The notes under the pieces: generated by a model | What the model was told of the DNA's origin: nothing | Seen by the model: the letters and a program-made list of their open reading frames with translations, nothing else | Database searches by the model: none | Assembly: GCA_014529385.2 (NCBI GenBank) | Contig: CM043954.1 | Location: 91,667,747 to 91,731,746, forward strand | DNA length: 64,000 nt | Origin: Adiantum capillus-veneris | Lineage: Eukaryota > Streptophyta > Polypodiopsida > Polypodiales > Pteridaceae | Direction of reading: 5' to 3' | Translations under genes and position numbers: made by a program | Part shown: positions 1-11,790 of the stretch, in pieces | Position numbering within the stretch: position 1 is the first letter of the stretch | Layout of the letters: each line of letters starts with the position of its first letter

Positions 1-249
1 TCGACTTGATGAACGTATGGTGAATAGGATACTAATTATAGTGCCAAGAGGAGAATATGAACCTAGAGAGACCACACCAAGAGGACCAAGGTGGTGAGGA
101 TGGTTGCGGAGTCCAGACACATGCGACCATCTCAAGTGGCAAAGTGTGTACCCAAAAATTATAGTGGGTCGAGAGATCCGTATGCTCATGTTTTGATCTT
201 CAGACAAGTGTTGAGGGCGGAATAGGTAACCGATTTCCATACTCAATAT

Positions 250-1630
250 GAAAGTTTTGGGTTGACTCTAGAAGGAACTGCTTTCACCTGGTTTCAACCC
301 TTAAACAACTTAGAATTCCCAAGTATTGAGCAACTTCTTTGAGAATTCACTGAGGAATTCTCAAAGAGAGGAATTAAGCACAATATTGTCTCCCAGATCT
401 ATGCATTTAGACAAAAGGAGAATGAAAAGGTGAAGGAAGCCTCGCTTCGTTTCAAGCAATACATAGACAGATGCCCTGCTAGAGAACTATCTCAAGATGA
501 GAGACTGTCAGTCCTTTTCATAAAAAGATTGCAAAATGACACTGTCAAAAAAGACTTGCACTTAAAGGCATGTGTTACTTTTGAGCAAGTCACGAAAGAG
601 GCATTGTATCTTGTAGACAATTGTAAGGCATATGGAGAGTTGACAGAAGACACATACCAAGGGATGAGTAGCACCTCTTCAACCACTAGTGAGTCCAAAA
701 TGAAACTGGGTGGGTAAAACCCAACTGTGCCAGATGTTGATCAAATGATCAAGGAAGTGATCAGAAGGATGAACCAAGGAAACAGGACGAACCCAAACAC
801 ACGACAACAGCCCACCCAAAAATGTGACACTTGTGGAGGAGACCATCCAGCTTAGTGGTGCAACCTTCAACAGAGGCCCACATTAAACGTACCGCGTGTA
901 CTGAAGTGGTGTGTTACTGAACAAAAATGGACAAACCATGAAACCCACAAATGTTTCTATGATAGAAACTATGTTAGAGAGCGACAATACAGGCCACATG
1001 GAGGGTAGTAGTTACTACCCCTCCAAGATACCAAGTAGGGCCGAATAATGCAATCCAAGGGCAAAAAAAACCTCAACCTGTGTTGGGGCATCAGCCTCCT
1101 TTACCCCAGGAAAACAGGGCCATGGTAAGGATTCTCAACCTATAGAAGCATCTTCTGATCAGAGTATGGTCCAGGTAGTTTCATACCGAGAAGATTTAGA
1201 TGATACCTATGAGAGGGGGTTTGACGGAAATGCATATGCTTCAGAGGGACAAATTCCATGGATGGTTACTAAGAGATGCCAGAGCCCTCATACATAGCAC
1301 AACCAACAAAAAACCATTACTTGGTCTATGAAAATATGCTTATGTTTGTGGCAAACCAGAACTACAAACCTAGGGGATATCCTCCTAGAACAGCACAACC
1401 TATGGGGGCTCCACAAGCTTCTCCACCACCTGTAGGACCATGCTATGAATGCGGTAGTGATCATTAGGCAAGGAGTTGTTCACGCAAAGGAGAACGAATC
1501 AAACTTTTTGGGTTTTGTGAGGGGTGTACAAATGACCATCTCATTCCACATTGTCCAAAAAACCCTGATAACAAAGGGAAAGCAACCATGAACAAAATCG
1601 GAATTGTGCCAAGCTCAAGTGGATGAGAAA
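250..1630 (+). pseudogene. Retrotransposon gag with three zinc knuckles, decayed
   Basis: This is a Retrotrans_gag-like capsid region of an LTR element, readable mostly in one frame. It has the typical 'TAFTWFQPL' segment near 270-300, then 'FSKRGIKHNIVSQIYAF' and 'RFKQYIDRCP' up to about 700. Three zinc knuckles follow in the same frame at 823-861 (CDTCGGDH), 1441-1479 (CYECGSDH) and 1516-1554 (CEGCTNDH). All have spacing CX2CX3HX4C, one residue shorter than the retroviral CX2CX4HX4C. In-frame stops at about 342, 853 and 1465 show it is dead. The element probably continues into the protease at 2822. No start codon or LTR is visible inside the window. Confidence 0.75.
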
Positions 1631-1644
1631 CAGAACCAACCATT

Positions 1645-2820
1645 TTGATAAACGCGGTCACGAGAGCCCAAGCACATGAGGCTGTAAGGAACGCCCCAGC
1701 TAGCCAAATCAAGATAGAAAATTTGTCTGTCAGAACCCCTAGGAAATCTTGGAAGGCAAAACGATACAAGATAAAAGCCAAAAGAGAGAAAGAAAAAACG
1801 GCTTTGGAAACCAAATTATTACAAACAGAGGAAAAATTGAGGATGAAAGAGACCTTAAGGAAAAAGGCGATGTAGTTAAGCCATCAACAGTACCGTCGGG
1901 GGGATCTGTCTTGGTGGACAAGGTCTTTGAACCCTTGGATGCGATCTTAAAAGATTACGATGCTAGGTTAAAGCCCAACCAAACCCGGGAGGATAAAAGG
2001 CTAACGTACCCTCACCCCAAGTATGAAAAAGAGAGGTTAAAGATGTGCAAGGAGCTCATCCAAGGCGCTCAAGCGCTTATGGAACCACCAGTTCCGACTG
2101 CTCCAAAAACTGAGGTGTTAATTCGCGAAAAAACTCAAAAGTTAAAGGAGCAAGGGATCAAAGACGGAGACCAAAAAGATTATGTAAAGAAAACGCCCTT
2201 GGATACAAGGATGGCAGCCAATACGATAGACGGAATGTATTTTCAAGCACCTGTGCCAATTCTTGAGGTGGAAGAACAATGTCCACAGGATTTGTGCAAG
2301 CATATCCGAAATAGAAAAGATGGAATCACAACGCTTCAGTCAGTCCCTATCACGAAGATCCACCTCGAGCATGAGCTCTACCCAAATGATATCCGATCAC
2401 TGTATGGTGATGTAGGTACGGAGATATCAAAAGACAACAAACCTCAGTCGTTGAAGATGTTACCTTCATTTATTGGCAACCATAAAACTAGATGAGAGGT
2501 AAAGAAAGTACCATCTCAATGAAAGGCTAATCCTAAGATGATGGATACCAAAACTCTTCATGACCTGTTGTCATCCCCTATCCGTTGTACGCTAACTCTA
2601 TCAGAGTTACTGCATATAAGACCTCATCTTTGGGGAGAGGTGGAAAAAAACTTGGAGAAAATATGGCTAGTAATTCCGCCACCAAATGTTTCTCCAAAAA
2701 CATTGAATACCCAAACCTTGAAACAAACGAAACATGAGCCAGTGGCAGTGAACAAGGTAGAAGACTATTGTCAAGGTGAGGAAGGAAATACGACCTTGCC
2801 TATGGAGTACAAAGACGTAA
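1645..2820 (+). pseudogene. Polyprotein linker between gag and protease, decayed
   Basis: This charged, lysine-rich and glutamate-rich coding stretch has open frames at 1645-1875, 1749-2495 and 2538-2825. It includes a coiled-coil-like segment (KREKEKTALETKLLQTEEKL) and a more ordered part with 'TRMAANTIDGMYFQAPVP'. It lies between the knuckles and the retropepsin, so it is inferred to be the gag-protease connector of the same element. I recognise no catalytic domain in it. The frame changes about twice, consistent with indel decay. Confidence 0.5.
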
Positions 2821-2821
2821 A

Positions 2822-3271
2822 TTGATAGCGATATTGGATAGTGGAGCCGGAATAGCCATAGCCACCACAACAATGTGGGAAAAATGGGAAAAGCCTGCTC
2901 TCCGAAAAACTAGAATGAAACTTCAACTAGCGGATGGGTATTCGGAGAGACCTATTGGCATTTTGGAGCAAATCGTAGTAACCTCTTGTGGAATCGCATA
3001 TGAACACTCCTTCGCTATTATGAATTTCTATGAGAGCAACAATTTTGATATCATATTGGGCAGACCATTTAGGTGTCAGCTCAAAATGGTACAAGATTGG
3101 GGTTACGACTATATCTACCTAAGAAACAAGGATGTCACTACCACGAAAATCACTGTTGCGGACCATAGCTATAGAGATGTGGAACGTACCCCAAGGGAGG
3201 AACTAAACTCCACAACTGACCACCAAGAAGGAGAAATACCAGCTTGGCTACAAAACAAAGCTCACAAATGA
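2822..3271 (+). pseudogene. Retropepsin-like aspartic protease of the same LTR element
   Basis: This is a single-domain retrotransposon aspartic protease. The catalytic motif is 'AILDSGAGIAIAT' (residues about 3-15), and the second conserved element, 'NFDIILGRPF', lies near residue 77. Such proteases cut the element's own polyprotein after dimerising. No reverse transcriptase, RNase H or integrase follows; after 3271 only short broken coding traces remain, for example 'AYVPEPFPEERFEPFGWQQI' around 3340. The element is therefore truncated or was gag-protease only. The start lies inside a larger polyprotein, so the true N-terminus is unknown. Confidence 0.72.
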
Positions 3272-4289
3272 ATAGGTGAAGCTTCTGAGGGTGGTAGTTT
3301 GAAAAAAGAGGACTTCATTCATGATAGGTCAAAACAAGAGACAAGGCATATGTACCAGAGCCATTTCCAGAAGAGAGATTTGAACCTTTTGGATGGCAGC
3401 AAATACTGGCCACTCTTGATGTGTGCATGAATGAGGTGACCCTGACCAAATTTTTTGATGAGGAAGGATATGATGTCATTCCATTCCAAATGATGAGTGT
3501 CAGCCTAAGTCCAAAATCAGAATTGAAAGTCCCTGACATGGAAGGGGTTGCAGATTGTTGACGCATAGTGGATGAGATCTCAATAAGGGACCTTGACCAA
3601 ACTAATGAGAAAGCATTCTAAGACTCCAAGGATAAGCTGTTAGAGGACAATGCAGAAAATGAGCTTTCTAGTAGTTCAGATCAGGACATCAAATGCAAGG
3701 ATTGACAAGTGATTTACTATGATTTTCCAAACCAAAATCCTTGAAGACAACGTAGATATAAGAATAAACGCATTAACAAACGAAACAAAACAAAACAAAA
3801 GAATATTCAGTACCTCTGTTAATCGACAAAACGCAGTACTTAAGGTTGGTTAAAGCAACCGATTGCCTTAAAGATGGGATATCGAAGAGGTACATGAAAC
3901 CCGACTCAATCAAAACAAAATTGAAAAAGAAGAACCAACAAAAACCACATACGGAAAATATTTTTGAAAAAGCAACGAAGTTGTCCAAAATCGAGCACAA
4001 AAACAATTACAATGAATTGAAATGAGCTTTGAAAGAAGTCTGGACAACAGAGTTGGAAACCGATGATGAATCAAACGATGATAAGTTTGATGCACCTTCC
4101 CACTACAAAAAATACGCTATTCAAGATAGAAAAATTATTGTGCAAAAACCCAAAGAGACCCAAAAGAGCCTGGAACTTCATATGATGATGGGCATGAAAA
4201 AGCCAAATGCATAAACTTAACATAACCAACATTTCCTTTCTCCCTTTCTTTAAATTTTGGAATATTTCCAAAGTTTTAGACATGTGGTG
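3272..4289. other. Decayed tail of the gag-protease element
   Basis: Short plus-strand coding remnants continue to about 3560 in a frame different from the protease; beyond that no domain is recognisable. From about 3770 the sequence is A-rich with no confident gene. A region near 4470 (CTCTATAAATGGC) followed at 4682 by TTGGTATCAG could be the TATA box and primer site of a truncated plus-strand LTR, but I see no second LTR copy to confirm it. Confidence 0.3.
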
Positions 4290-4399
4290 AAAAATTTTAG
4301 GTATGTTGTTGGGAATGAGTTGGAATCTACCCACGTTCCTTCCAAAAATTTCAGGTATGTTGCTAGAGATGGATTGGAATCCACCCAAATTCCTTCCAG
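4290..4399 (+). repeat. Tandem duplication, about 54 bp unit, two copies
   Basis: Two adjacent diverged copies, 4290-4343 and 4344-4399, each begin with AAAAATTT.AGGTATGTTG and end with ACCCA..TTCCTTCC. They differ at several positions, so the duplication is not recent. It lies in non-coding DNA between the gag-protease element and copia1. Confidence 0.75.
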
Positions 4400-4695
4400 C
4401 TCTCTCTTGGAATGAATCGCCCACTCAGCATTTATGGTCTAAAAAGGCCATTTTCTAGGACACATTATCTCTATAAATGGCATAGAAAGATGAGATACTT
4501 TACCTCAGCTAGCAAAGAAGTAATTTGGGAAAGTTTGTTCTATATTTGCTGCAGCTGTTATTGTCCTTCGTTGATTTCCTTGGTTGAAATTTTCCTCGTC
4601 CTTCCTCTGAAGTTGATATCCAAATTCACTTTTGAAAAGACCACTAAACTCCTTGTGATGTCCTCTAGCTATGGTGCAAGTTTGGTATCAGTCTG

Positions 4696-4731
4696 ACAGA
4701 GGAACATGGATCATGATCCATGTACCTCTGT
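4696..4731. repeat. 36-bp near-perfect palindrome
   Basis: The sequence reads the same on both strands except for one symmetric pair (A opposite A) at the eighth position of each arm. The centre lies between 4713 and 4714, around GGATCATGATCC. The palindrome has no spacer, so it could extrude as a cruciform or fold as a hairpin. It lies just beyond the 3' coding end of copia1, close to the proposed left inversion breakpoint. Confidence 0.85.
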
Positions 4732-4849
4732 GTCACATGGTAATGAAACAATCTTCTCCATCCTCTCGACAAGCAAATGCTACAAGTAGCATGCAAGGAG
4801 TCAGGCAAATTTGGTACCAAAACCACACCCGTGAAGCAATCTAGTGGCT

Positions 4850-6272
4850 TCAACCTATACCCATCAACTCACTGCAATGTGTAAACCGCTCCAAAGCTAA
4901 GTCTTTCGTCAAAGCATCTGTTGGATTGTCGTCAGTGTGTACCTTGACCAAATCAATGAGCTTTTTGGCCAAGAAATCTCTCACGAGATGATACCCGATT
5001 TCAATGTGTTTCAATTTGGAGTGAAACACGGGATTCCTTGCCAATGCAAGAGCACTCTGACTATCACAATATATCACTGGAGTCTCATCAATGCCAAGAT
5101 TTCTGACCAAGCGAAATAACCATACAGCCTCTTTACTTGCATCCAACAATGCAACGTACTCTGCTTCCGTAGTGGAAGACGACGTACAATCTTGAAGACA
5201 TGACCTCCAAGATACTGCTGCTCTAGCAAATATGAAGACATAGCCAGATGTCGATCTCCTATTGTTGACACAACCAGCATAGTTTGCATCTGCATAACCC
5301 ACGATGGATGCAGACTGTACCTTTGAGGTACCTAAGAATGTGCTTCACTGCTTCCCAATGCTTGTTGCCGAGATTTGCCATATATCGGCTCACCACTCCC
5401 ACTGCAAAAGCAATGTTTGGTCTTGTGGCCACCATAGCATACATGAAACTGCCCACTGCCAAAGAATATGGTACCTTAGCCATTTCAGCTCGCTCAGCAT
5501 CAGATTTTGGTGCATCTTCCTTGCTGAGTTTCAAGAATGCCTACATTGGGGTACTCAATGCTTTCCCCCCTTGCATATTGAAACACTGCAAAACTTTCTC
5601 AATGTATGTTTCCTGAGATAACTCAAGAATATGACGTTTGCGATCTCTTTGGATTCGCATGCCAAGAAAGTGTGTAGCATCCCCCAAATCTTTCATTGCA
5701 AAATTATTGCCAAGTGTTTTCTTCAAGTTGGCAATTTTCATAATGGATTTCCCAGCTATAAGCATGTCGTCAACATACAAAACTAGAATGATCATCGAGC
5801 CATGATCTAGCTTTCTTATGTACAAGCAGTGATCCTCTTCGGTCCTTTTATATCCTTGAGACCTCATACATGCATCAAATTTATGATACCACTGCCTTGA
5901 ACCCTGCTTTAAGCCATAAAGTGCCCTTTTGAGCTTACATACTAGCTCCTCACGAGATGCGTTCTCTTGAACAAACCCTTCAGGCTGCTGCATGTAAACA
6001 TCCTCATCGAGATCCCCGTGAAGAAATGTTGTCTTCACATCCATTTGGACAAGTTCCATGTCCTCAATCGCTACAAGACCAAGTACGGTTCTAAGCGTTG
6101 TCATCTTGACCATAGGCGAGAAGATTTCATCAAAATCGACTCCCTTTTGCTGTTTGAACCCTTTGGCTACAAGTCTAGCCTTGTACTTTGGATTTGGATC
6201 ACCTAAGATAAATTTCTTCTTGTAAACCCATTTGCAAGCTAAAGCTTTCACATCATTTGGCAGTTCTACCAA
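4850..6272 (-). pseudogene. copia1 reverse transcriptase and RNase H
   Basis: This is the 3' half of a Ty1/copia polyprotein. Read 5' to 3' on the minus strand it starts with 'KALACKWVYKKKF', then 'ARLVAKGFKQQKGVDFDEIF', 'DVKTTFLHGDLDEDVYM', 'ALYGLKQGSRQWYHKFD' and the catalytic 'LVLYVDDMLIAG'. The RNase H part has 'YADANYAGCVNNRRSTSGY', 'SSSTTEAEYVALLDASKEAV' and 'YCDSQSALALARNPVFH'. An in-frame TAG lies at 5538-5540 and a frameshift near 5290. RT copies the element RNA and RNase H removes the template, but this copy cannot make an intact protein. Confidence 0.93.
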
Positions 6273-6275
6273 GTC

Positions 6276-7859
6276 TCAAGTGTCATTAGCCAGAATCGAG
6301 TTATACTCAGATTGCATAGCCTGCTCCCACTTCACCACATCATCTGTCATCATGGCTTCTTGGTAGCAGTTCGGCTCACCGCAATCGGTCAACGTGATGG
6401 AATCAAGACATGGCTCGAAACGCACAGGTGGACGAGAGAATCTAGTAGACCGTCTCACTCCTTGACCATTGATATCTTCTCCCTCTGGAGCATTGCTAGT
6501 GGAAGGTACATCACTAGCCCGCTAAGTTGATTTCACTGTCTCTGAGGCAACATCCTCAAAAGTGACTCTCTGAATCTCTATTTCCTTGATAGGTTGTTTA
6601 TGCATCTTCGACTCATTGAAGATCACATTTGAACTACGGATGACTCGACGAGATTCCGGGTGCCAGAGACGATATCCCATCTCTCCATCTGCACCATATC
6701 CAATGAAAATACATTTGTGTGACTTTGGCTCTAACTTCTATTGAAGTTGTTTAGGCACATGAGCATAAGATTCACAACCAAAAACATGTAGATGGTCATA
6801 GTGGGGCTAACATTTAGACCATAACTCTTCTAGAATCTCATAATTCAATGGCGTACTAGGTGAACAATTTATAATGTGCACTATAGTCAACACGGCTTCT
6901 GCCCAAAAGCCTCACGTGAGATTTGCTCTAGAAAGCATGGCTGTGACTCTTTCTTGAATTGTACAATTCATACGCTTAGCAACTCCATTCTAAGCTGGTG
7001 TGTATGATGCAGTAAACTGCCTTTTAATCCCCCTTTTAGCACAGAAATTGTCAAACTCCTTGGAGACATACTCTCCACCGTTGTCAGTCTGCAACCTCTT
7101 GAGTTTCTTGCCAGACTGATTCTCAATGAGTGCTAAAAAAATTTGGAACATAGAAACAACTTGATCCTTATGTTTCAAAGGATATGCCCACACCTTTCAA
7201 GTAGAGTCATCTATGAATGTCGCAAAATAGCTGCCCCCCCCTAGAGGTTTGGTTGACATAGGACCACAAACATCACTATGCACTAAATCTAGAGGTTCAG
7301 CTCGCTTTTGACCCAATGGTAAGTGCACGAACCTAGTCTCTTTGCCATAGATATAGTGCTCACAAATAAGAAAGTCAACATAAGACAAGACAGGTAAGTA
7401 GCCAAAACGGGTTAGAGTTCTCATTCCTTTTTGGCTAATATGACCTAGCCGGCAATGCCGCAACTCAGTAGACGGCAACTCGGGTATAGATATCTTATCA
7501 TGACCAATTTCTGACACATGCATGGAATACAGGGTACCATGCTTCTGACCTCTCAGTACAACAAGATTACCTTTGCGTACTATCCACGAACCATTGCCAA
7601 ATGTGGTGTTGTAGCCCAAATCATGAAGTTGACCAACAAAAATCAAGCTTTTAGTCAACTTGGGCACATGTCTGACATTACATAAAGTAAAGTGTGTGCC
7701 ATTCCTTAGATGCAATTTGACGTTTTCAACACCCTCAATGTCTAGTTCATAAGCATCACCAAGTCTCACTTTGCCACAAGAGTGAGAATAAGCAGAGAAC
7801 CACTCTCTTTGTGGTGTCACATGGAGCACCAGAATCTACTATCTGTGAAGACCAATACG
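6276..7859 (-). pseudogene. copia1 protease-integrase region, broken
   Basis: On the minus strand the order is protease (IVDSGA at about 7835-7852, then a frameshift before HVTPQREWFSAY), the GAG_pre-integrase zinc domain ('RHCRLGHISQKGM') and the integrase core ('HSDVCGPMSTKPLGG', 'FATFIDDST', 'LQTDNGGEYVSKEFDNFCAK'). The C-terminal integrase and connection segment (6460-6990) carries many stops. 'STRFSRPPVRFEP' near 6430 is the usual proline-rich linker before RT. Several stops and shifts make this copy inactive. Order gag-PR-INT-RT-RH confirms Ty1/copia rather than Ty3/gypsy. Confidence 0.9.
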
Positions 7860-8770
7860 TCAGAGGTAAGTGGCATAACAACCGCTGGAAGTCTCTTCAA
7901 TAGGAGCATTTGAAGACTCTAGCACATTGATCTCCTCTAACTTTGCTTTGCCCTTGTTTGAATCATCAGACTTAAAAGTTTCACCGGATTGTTTATCCTT
8001 CTTGCTTTGCTTCCATTTCCTGCAATCCTTCTTCGCATGCCCTTTTTTATGGTAGTGATAGCACTCGACATTACGCATAGAACCCCGAGACATATTGCAT
8101 GAGCCCGCACGTTCCTTGCTTTTGGCACAACTTTGAGTGCGACCCCTCTATCTATCACTAGCAACATACGCATCACCATCCTTCTTGCCTTCGAGAGATT
8201 TCCTGCGAATATCCTCGGTAAACAGACTCCCAAGGACGTCATTGTACACTAGACCGATACCAGTGCTGAGTTGCTAATCGTAGTACAGAACGTATCCCAA
8301 GACGAGGGTAAACTACATAGCAAGAATATACATTTGATTTCCTCATCGAAGACCAAACCCTGAGTGGTCAACTGAGTGAAAATGATAATGAACTCATTAA
8401 TGTGAGTAGAAATAGTGCCCTCTTCCTTCATACGAAGGTCAAATAGTTCTTCATCAAGAAAACCTTATTAGTGGCACTTTTGTTCTCATAACTTGAACAC
8501 AACTTATCCCATACAGCTCTAGCAGTTCTTTCTCCAACTATAGTAAAGTACATAGATTCGGCCAAATGCAAACGGAGGGTAGATTTGTCCTTAGCATCAA
8601 GTTTCTCCCACTCAACATCTGTATACTCGCCCTCTAGGCGCTCCATGATAGGATCTAGCTGGCCTTTTTGTATAAGAACATCTTGAATCTGCTCTTTCCA
8701 GATAGCAAAATTTGTCCCATCAAATTTCTGGATATTGTAAATATACTTTCCCCCACTAGATGAAATGGCT
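7860..8770 (-). pseudogene. copia1 gag, decayed
   Basis: This UBN2-type gag region begins near 8770 with 'NIQKFDGTNFAIWKEQI', the usual copia gag opening. It continues with 'YTDVEWEKLDAKDKSTLRL', 'AVWDKLCSSYENKSATNKVF' and 'HINEFIIIFTQLTTQG'. The zinc knuckle reads CYHYHKKGHAKKDC, so the second cysteine of CX2CX4HX4C is tyrosine. Frameshifts occur near 8430 and 8245. No ATG is found at the expected start. The same gag type is seen in copia2. Confidence 0.88.
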
Positions 8771-9877
8771 GCAAGCTAAAGATAATATGGCAATAAACAC
8801 TGGCAATTCTGGAAAAAATTCAGCAGAGTTTCCCTCGAAAAACTGACAGAATCTCAATCCAAAACTGTCACAAGAGATCAATAACGCATCAAAAGTAATG
8901 CTCTCAAAGCATAAGACAGGTGCATCAATCACTAACTGTGCATAAAAAATCAAAAGCTGACACAAGACTGCCAACACGGTGTCAAATGCACCTAGCCCTC
9001 TCTATACATGTCCTATGGCGAGGCCACAAAAAAGGAATACTCCAACAACTTGTATCACCGAAAGGATCTCAACATTCAAGAATCCCCCAGCTCAAGAAAA
9101 CCTCACGCTATCGACCCTCACAAAAGGTTATGTAGACAAGAAACCAGCCCAGTCTCATATAGGACCTCTGAACCGAGTCTTAGAAACGGTCGAGACTGTC
9201 AGAAATAAGCCAAATTGGCTCCACAAAAGGTACATATGGCAGTTTTCGCAACTCAACGTACATCCACTGTCAACAATACTGCAAGGTGCAGTATACGCGC
9301 TCAAACATATGCAAAACAAAACGTGCAAGCATTAAACAAATCCCTGTGGGGAGTAAAACTTCTCTCAAAAGAGCTCAAGCACTATCAAAAGTTCCAAAAC
9401 AATGCATATGTGGATCAAATACTCCCACTGAAATCTGTGATGATCTAAACTCTGCAACCTGTAAGAAACTTGGATATCCTGTACGTATGCAAGAACCTGT
9501 GAGGAGATGGATACCTGAAAAATCCCGAGATAATGTAGATGCCAAAAAGTGCCATAAACACCGTCTCAATAGCACATAATATCCATAAAACGGCTATATA
9601 CCATCCCAAAATAGTCTTTGAACAACCTACACCTGTGTCCTGTACCTGTACCTGTAGCAAAAGTGAAGTTGAAAAATACAACTTTTGAAGCGTAGCTCGG
9701 ATGAAGCTTTCGATTGCATGAACGTCTTTGAAAGGGGAGTAAAACCCCACGACACCTACCAGGACACCTGGTGGAAACGCTCTCGGAACGCTGAATTTGC
9801 CGATGCGGATATCGGAAACCTGTTTGCACTTTTGAAAGTGCATGCAAGCGGCTGCAAAGACGGCAAGCACAAACCCT
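8771..9877 (-). other. copia1 long 5' leader (about 1.1 kb)
   Basis: This non-coding stretch lies between the primer site and gag. A part at 9045-9130 (CTTGTATCACCGAAAGGATC) aligns with 40235-40320 in copia2 (CCTGTATCATCGAAAGGATC), followed in both by an AGAATCCCC.AGCTCAA element. Both copies therefore share a leader of about 1 kb, which is long for plant copia elements. No convincing protein is encoded; the small open frames on the plus strand are not conserved in copia2. Confidence 0.65.
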
Positions 9878-9889
9878 GCTCTGATACCA
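9878..9889 (-). promoter_or_regulatory. copia1 primer binding site
   Basis: On the minus strand this reads TGGTATCAGAGC, complementary to the 3' end of plant initiator methionine tRNA, the usual primer of minus-strand DNA synthesis. It lies two bases inside the LTR end, at the expected position, and sets the minus orientation of copia1. Confidence 0.9.
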
Positions 9890-9891
9890 GT

Positions 9892-10096
9892 TGAAGGTGC
9901 CGCGGGAAGCATGTGCGAGTGCAAGTGCGAGAGCAGAGAGAGAGAGAGAGAGACCTGCTTTGGGTGGAGCGCACAACAACGTTATCATGTTGTAGCTCCT
10001 TATTCTATTGTATTAAAGAATAAGTGTATATTGGTTAAGTTAGTAGATGGGTTAGTAGTAAGTGGGATGTCCGGCCAGTTGGCCTGAATCCTAACA
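9892..10096 (-). repeat. copia1 5' LTR (205 bp)
   Basis: On the minus strand the LTR runs TGTTAGGATTCAGG...GGCACCTTCA with TG..CA ends and is followed by the primer site. It carries a short (GA)9 tract at 9935-9952. A closely matching LTR in the opposite orientation is at 47365-47594, with a (CT)30 tract at the same position. No matching LTR exists on the left side of copia1 near 4.7-4.85 kb, where one is expected. The flank at 10097-10101 is TGAGC, the reverse complement of GCTCA. Confidence 0.85.
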
Positions 10097-10964
10097 TGAG
10101 CTACTCGTCTAGGGCATGGAAACACTCACATGGTTAGTGAGCTAATCATGGCAACACAAATGGTTAACTCTACGAGGTGAGCTTCTCGGCCTATGGAGGA
10201 GCTAAGCCGCAATGAAGGTCAATCTCCATATCCACTTCTCTTCACCTCTAATCAACCCAATCACACACACTACGATTCCAAGACACACACAACACTAATC
10301 ATATCATGCAACACACTAATCGCAAGGACACACACATAGATCTATCGAGCACCACACTCCAATCAAACCTACATGCACACACAAGAAAAAGAGGGTAATC
10401 ACACAAAATTAGAGAGGGATTAACCACTAACTAGTTAAGATCTAGTTAATCTAAGCATCATAGGCAATCATAAGAAGTAAGAGAGAGGCATAGTGAGAGA
10501 GAATGAATCATTGATTAGTGTTAATCAAGTCTCATGAGCAAGGAGAAGGTCAAGGACTCCATAGCCACACACCTCAAGAGCTCTCACCAAAGAGTGCTCT
10601 CAACAAATGAGCTTGAGAACCTTAATTTCTTTTACACACTGCTTTATGGACTTAGGGTAAAATATGCAATGTCCGGGCACCCAAGGCCTTTAGGGCTCCA
10701 CCACTTATTACTGAAGCTGCAACCTAGGCATAGTAAACTGACCTATTCTTTACAGCTTGGAGCTCCGATTGAGCCCGTAACACATTAGAAATATATTACA
10801 ATGGCTTGAAATAAATCGGAAAATTACACTACGTGACCATTTTGGGGAAACATGGAAAATGTGTAGCTCCAATCTTTACGGCTTCTTTGTATTCATCCTT
10901 GATGTGCATCCGTACTTCTTTGGTTTTTAGCAGCTTCTGTTAACTGACGTTGAATCAGTTAACA
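10097..10964 (-). repeat. Repeat B copy 1 (LTR-like, about 0.87 kb)
   Basis: This region is directly repeated at 11791-12036 plus 17435-18048. Shared landmarks are GAGCTACNCGTCTAGGGC at one end, the purine-pyrimidine stretch of ACACACA runs, CAAGGACTCCATAGCCACAC, and TCAGTTAACA at the other end. On the minus strand it starts TGTTAACTGA, and the base run just outside reads CGGAAGGGGGGAA, a good polypurine tract. It is therefore best read as an LTR in minus orientation. The open frame at 10534-10788 occurs in both copies but has no recognisable domain. Confidence 0.7.
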
Positions 10965-11790
10965 TTCCCCCCTTCCGATTTTAGGTGCCCGTCCTCGGGC
11001 ACTGTTGAAAAGTGTCCGTGGAGGCTGTGGAAGGTTTTGATTGGTTGTCGATGGGCTGATTGTCTTCATTTTTTGTTGAATTTGTTGATGAGGTTCAATT
11101 TGTTGCAGCATCTTCATTGGTCCAAATATGTCTGCTTTGTGAGAGATGATGTTGCATTTGTCCATTGTAATAGCATAATGATGAGGCTAATGTTAATTTA
11201 TGAAAAGTATGTACAAGGGAAGTAGAATGATGAGGTCAGGGTCTAATACCTGGATGACCAAAGGAAAAAAACCCAGTGGAAAAAAAGTGACTTTGGGATA
11301 TGCGCATTATTGGGGTACTTATTAGCATTGGAAATATTAATAAAGTACTCAAGGGATTATTTGCTGATATATATGGAATTAAAAAGCCAGCAAATATGAA
11401 AGGGTAGCATGATGTAGCATTGGTTTGCCTGTTGTAATCCACTCAGGGTGCAAGCAAAAAGAGTGTCTAATGCATATGTTCAATGGTGGGACATCTTATT
11501 TATGCATACACAGAAATGCATGGAAAACAATATATTGTGCAAGAAAGATTTTGAGGGGTAATTCAAAAAGATGGTGTAGCTATAAAAGCATATGACATGG
11601 CTTTGCAAGCTGGCACCCCTTTAAGAATGGTTTTTGTTGACGAGGATATGTGCTCTCATCTTACTGTGCACTGTGCGTGAGTGTTGGACTCTACAACACT
11701 CCACCAATTGTAAGTTAATAGACTTCGAATGTTGGGGGTCCCATTGTTGCAGTAGCTCCAATGACAAACAAAATTATCAATCCGGAGGGA
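10965..11790. other. Segment between the two B repeats, with a LINE ORF2 scrap
   Basis: This 0.83-kb stretch separates the direct B repeats. At 11733-11790 the minus strand encodes 'IDNFVCHWSYCNNGTP', nearly the same as 'IDSFVGHWSYCNDGTP' in the LINE end at 47.6 kb, after which the two diverge. On the plus strand, coding-like pieces such as 'SIGNINKVLKGLFADIYGIK' (about 11310) and 'VIQKDGVAIKAYDMALQAGT' (about 11560) suggest a captured or old gene fragment that I cannot identify. If B is an LTR, this is the body of a short non-autonomous (TRIM-like) element. Confidence 0.4.

Noticed and set aside
4450-4695. Plus-strand 5' LTR ending in a primer site at 4682
   Set aside because: A TATA-like box and TTGGTATCAG are present but there is no partner LTR or downstream gag, so the call is not supported.
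10534-10788. Small conserved gene present in both B repeats (also at 17630-17881)
   Set aside because: The frame is shared simply because the repeats are copies; no domain, and the copies differ by an indel of non-triplet effect near the end.
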